In this document: positions 5,622 through 6,407 of the stretch, in pieces
Numbering within the stretch: the first letter of the stretch is position 1
Layout: each line of letters opens with the position of its first letter
Assembly: GCA_030615475.1 (NCBI GenBank)
Contig: JAUWZF010000070.1
Coordinates: forward strand, 1 to 6,407
DNA from: Dehalococcoidales bacterium
GTDB taxonomy: Bacteria > Chloroflexota > Dehalococcoidia > Dehalococcoidales > RBG-16-60-22
DNA: 6,407 nt
Reading direction: 5' to 3'
The notes under the pieces: generated by a model
Seen by the model: the letters and a program-made list of their open reading frames with translations, nothing else
Told to the model about the DNA's origin: nothing
Databases searched by the model: none
Position numbers and translations under genes: made by a program

Positions 5622-6390
5622 AAACTACCCTCGTCAGCACCTCCGGTTCATTATTGTCAATAACAATGGTATGTTCAAAGTGCGCCGATAGGCTACCATC
5701 TGCGGTGAGTACCGTCCAGTGGTCACCGGCTACCCGCGTATGCCAGTCGCCGGCGTTCAACATAGGTTCGAGGGCGAGGGTCATACCTTTTTTCAGCACC
5801 GGGCCTGTTCCCGGCTGCAAACCGTAAGGTTTTTCGGTGCAGTTTGGTATTTGCGGGTCCTCGTGCATTTCGCGGCCGATGCCGTGACCGGTATATTCAC
5901 GTACCACCGAGTAGCCTCTCGATTCCGCATATTTTTGAATGGCCGCCGAAATATCACCGAGATTCGCCCCGGCGCGGGCAGCGGCCATGCCGTTTTCCAG
6001 GCAGGTCTGCGCCGTTTCCAACAGACGCCTGGTATCCTGGCTTATTTCGCCGACGCCCACGGTTATCGCCGCGTCCCCGTGAAAACCATGATATATGACG
6101 CCGAAGTCAAGAGAAACGATGTCGCCGTCTTTCAGGACTCTATCCCCCGGAATCCCGTGTACTATCTCGTCATTTACGGACACACAGAGATTGGCCGGAA
6201 AGCCGCGGTAGCCATTAAAGGAAGACTCGGCTCCCAACCTTTTCATTTCCCTCTCGGCGATAATATCCAGTTCCTTCGTTTTCATACCCGGTTTTATCCG
6301 CTCACTTAGTATTCTCAATACCTCAGCGACTACGTTACCGGCCTGTCGCATTTTGGCTATCTCTTTTTCAGATTTAATATTGATACCCAT
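5614..6390 (-). CDS. map: Type I methionine aminopeptidase
   Basis: Removes the initiator methionine from nascent proteins when the second residue is small; a cytosolic dinuclear metalloenzyme with the pita-bread fold. The 258 residues fit the short bacterial type I enzyme without an N-terminal zinc-finger extension. Expected active-site residues are present: His78 (VHGIP), metal ligands Asp95 (SLDFG), Asp106 (HGDAA), His169 (TGHGIG), Glu208 (LEPM) and Glu239 (HFEHT), plus His176 (MHEDP). The start ATG at 6390 follows a G-rich stretch (6401-6405) 10 nt upstream that could serve as Shine-Dalgarno. It is the most upstream gene seen here. In this genomic context adk and secY commonly precede it, but they lie outside the window. 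It overlaps infA by 8 nt. Confidence 0.98.
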   Translation of the reverse strand: MGINIKSEKEIAKMRQAGNVVAEVLRILSERIKPGMKTKELDIIAEREMKRLGAESSFNGYRGFPANLCVSVNDEIVHGIPGDRVLKDGDIVSLDFGVIYHGFHGDAAITVGVGEISQDTRRLLETAQTCLENGMAAARAGANLGDISAAIQKYAESRGYSVVREYTGHGIGREMHEDPQIPNCTEKPYGLQPGTGPVLKKGMTLALEPMLNAGDWHTRVAGDHWTVLTADGSLSAHFEHTIVIDNNEPEVLTRVVYA

Positions 6391-6407
6391 CCGGTGACAT
6401 CCCCCTA

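Noticed and set aside
5719..6309. Plus-strand frame of 196 residues opposite map
   Set aside because: It lies antisense to an intact methionine aminopeptidase with all active-site residues, and the reverse frame resembles no known protein.
6374..6400. ATG at 6400 on the minus strand opening an 8-codon frame that overlaps the map start
   Set aside because: The frame ends almost at once and is out of frame with map. The conserved map N-terminus begins at the ATG at 6390. A leader peptide cannot be argued from the few bases available.
6405..6407. TAG at the right edge as the stop codon of an upstream gene such as adk
   Set aside because: Only three bases are visible and no frame can be established, so it is not called as a partial gene.

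Overview
This window is the distal part of a bacterial spc/alpha ribosomal-protein superoperon. It lies entirely on the minus strand, from the right edge down to about position 591, and meets one unrelated plus-strand gene at the left edge. In transcription order (right to left) the genes are map, infA, rpmJ, rpsM, rpsK, rpsD, rpoA, rplQ, truA, rplM and rpsI. All eleven are intact, with no frameshifts and with family signatures in place. Gaps are at most 33 nt. Three junctions overlap: map/infA by 8 nt, rpoA/rplQ by 4 nt and truA/rplM by 4 nt. This looks like one polycistronic unit with translational coupling. rpmJ (37 residues) is short and easily missed by automatic ORF calling.

Roles: map encodes methionine aminopeptidase. 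infA encodes initiation factor IF-1. rpmJ, rplQ and rplM encode 50S proteins L36, L17 and L13. rpsM, rpsK, rpsD and rpsI encode 30S proteins S13, S11, S4 and S9. rpoA encodes the RNA polymerase alpha subunit. truA encodes the tRNA pseudouridine synthase acting on positions 38-40. The unit therefore links ribosome assembly, initiation, nascent-chain maturation, transcription capacity and tRNA modification. S4 and L36 are both the zinc-ligand (C+) forms.

Organism: the order rplQ-truA-rplM-rpsI directly behind the alpha operon, the IF-1 and RpoA sequence style and the moderate-to-high GC suggest a Chloroflexota bacterium, possibly Dehalococcoidia. This is inference from gene order and remembered family resemblance. 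No search was run, and some Firmicutes-like lineages have a similar order.

Left edge (1-555): an AT-rich plus-strand reading frame that is open to the window boundary and converges on rpsI with a 35 nt gap. Its composition differs sharply from the operon. It looks like accessory DNA next to the conserved block. Its product is not recognised with confidence, but an Arg-x4-His motif in a helical protein suggests a HEPN-like fold.

Most of the window is ordinary housekeeping sequence. Items worth a second look are the 77-residue acidic Glu/Ala/Thr-rich tail on RpoA, the HEPN-like neighbour, and a small hairpin covering the rplM Shine-Dalgarno inside the end of truA. I found no convincing novel multi-gene system, CRISPR array, mobile-element terminus or RNA gene.
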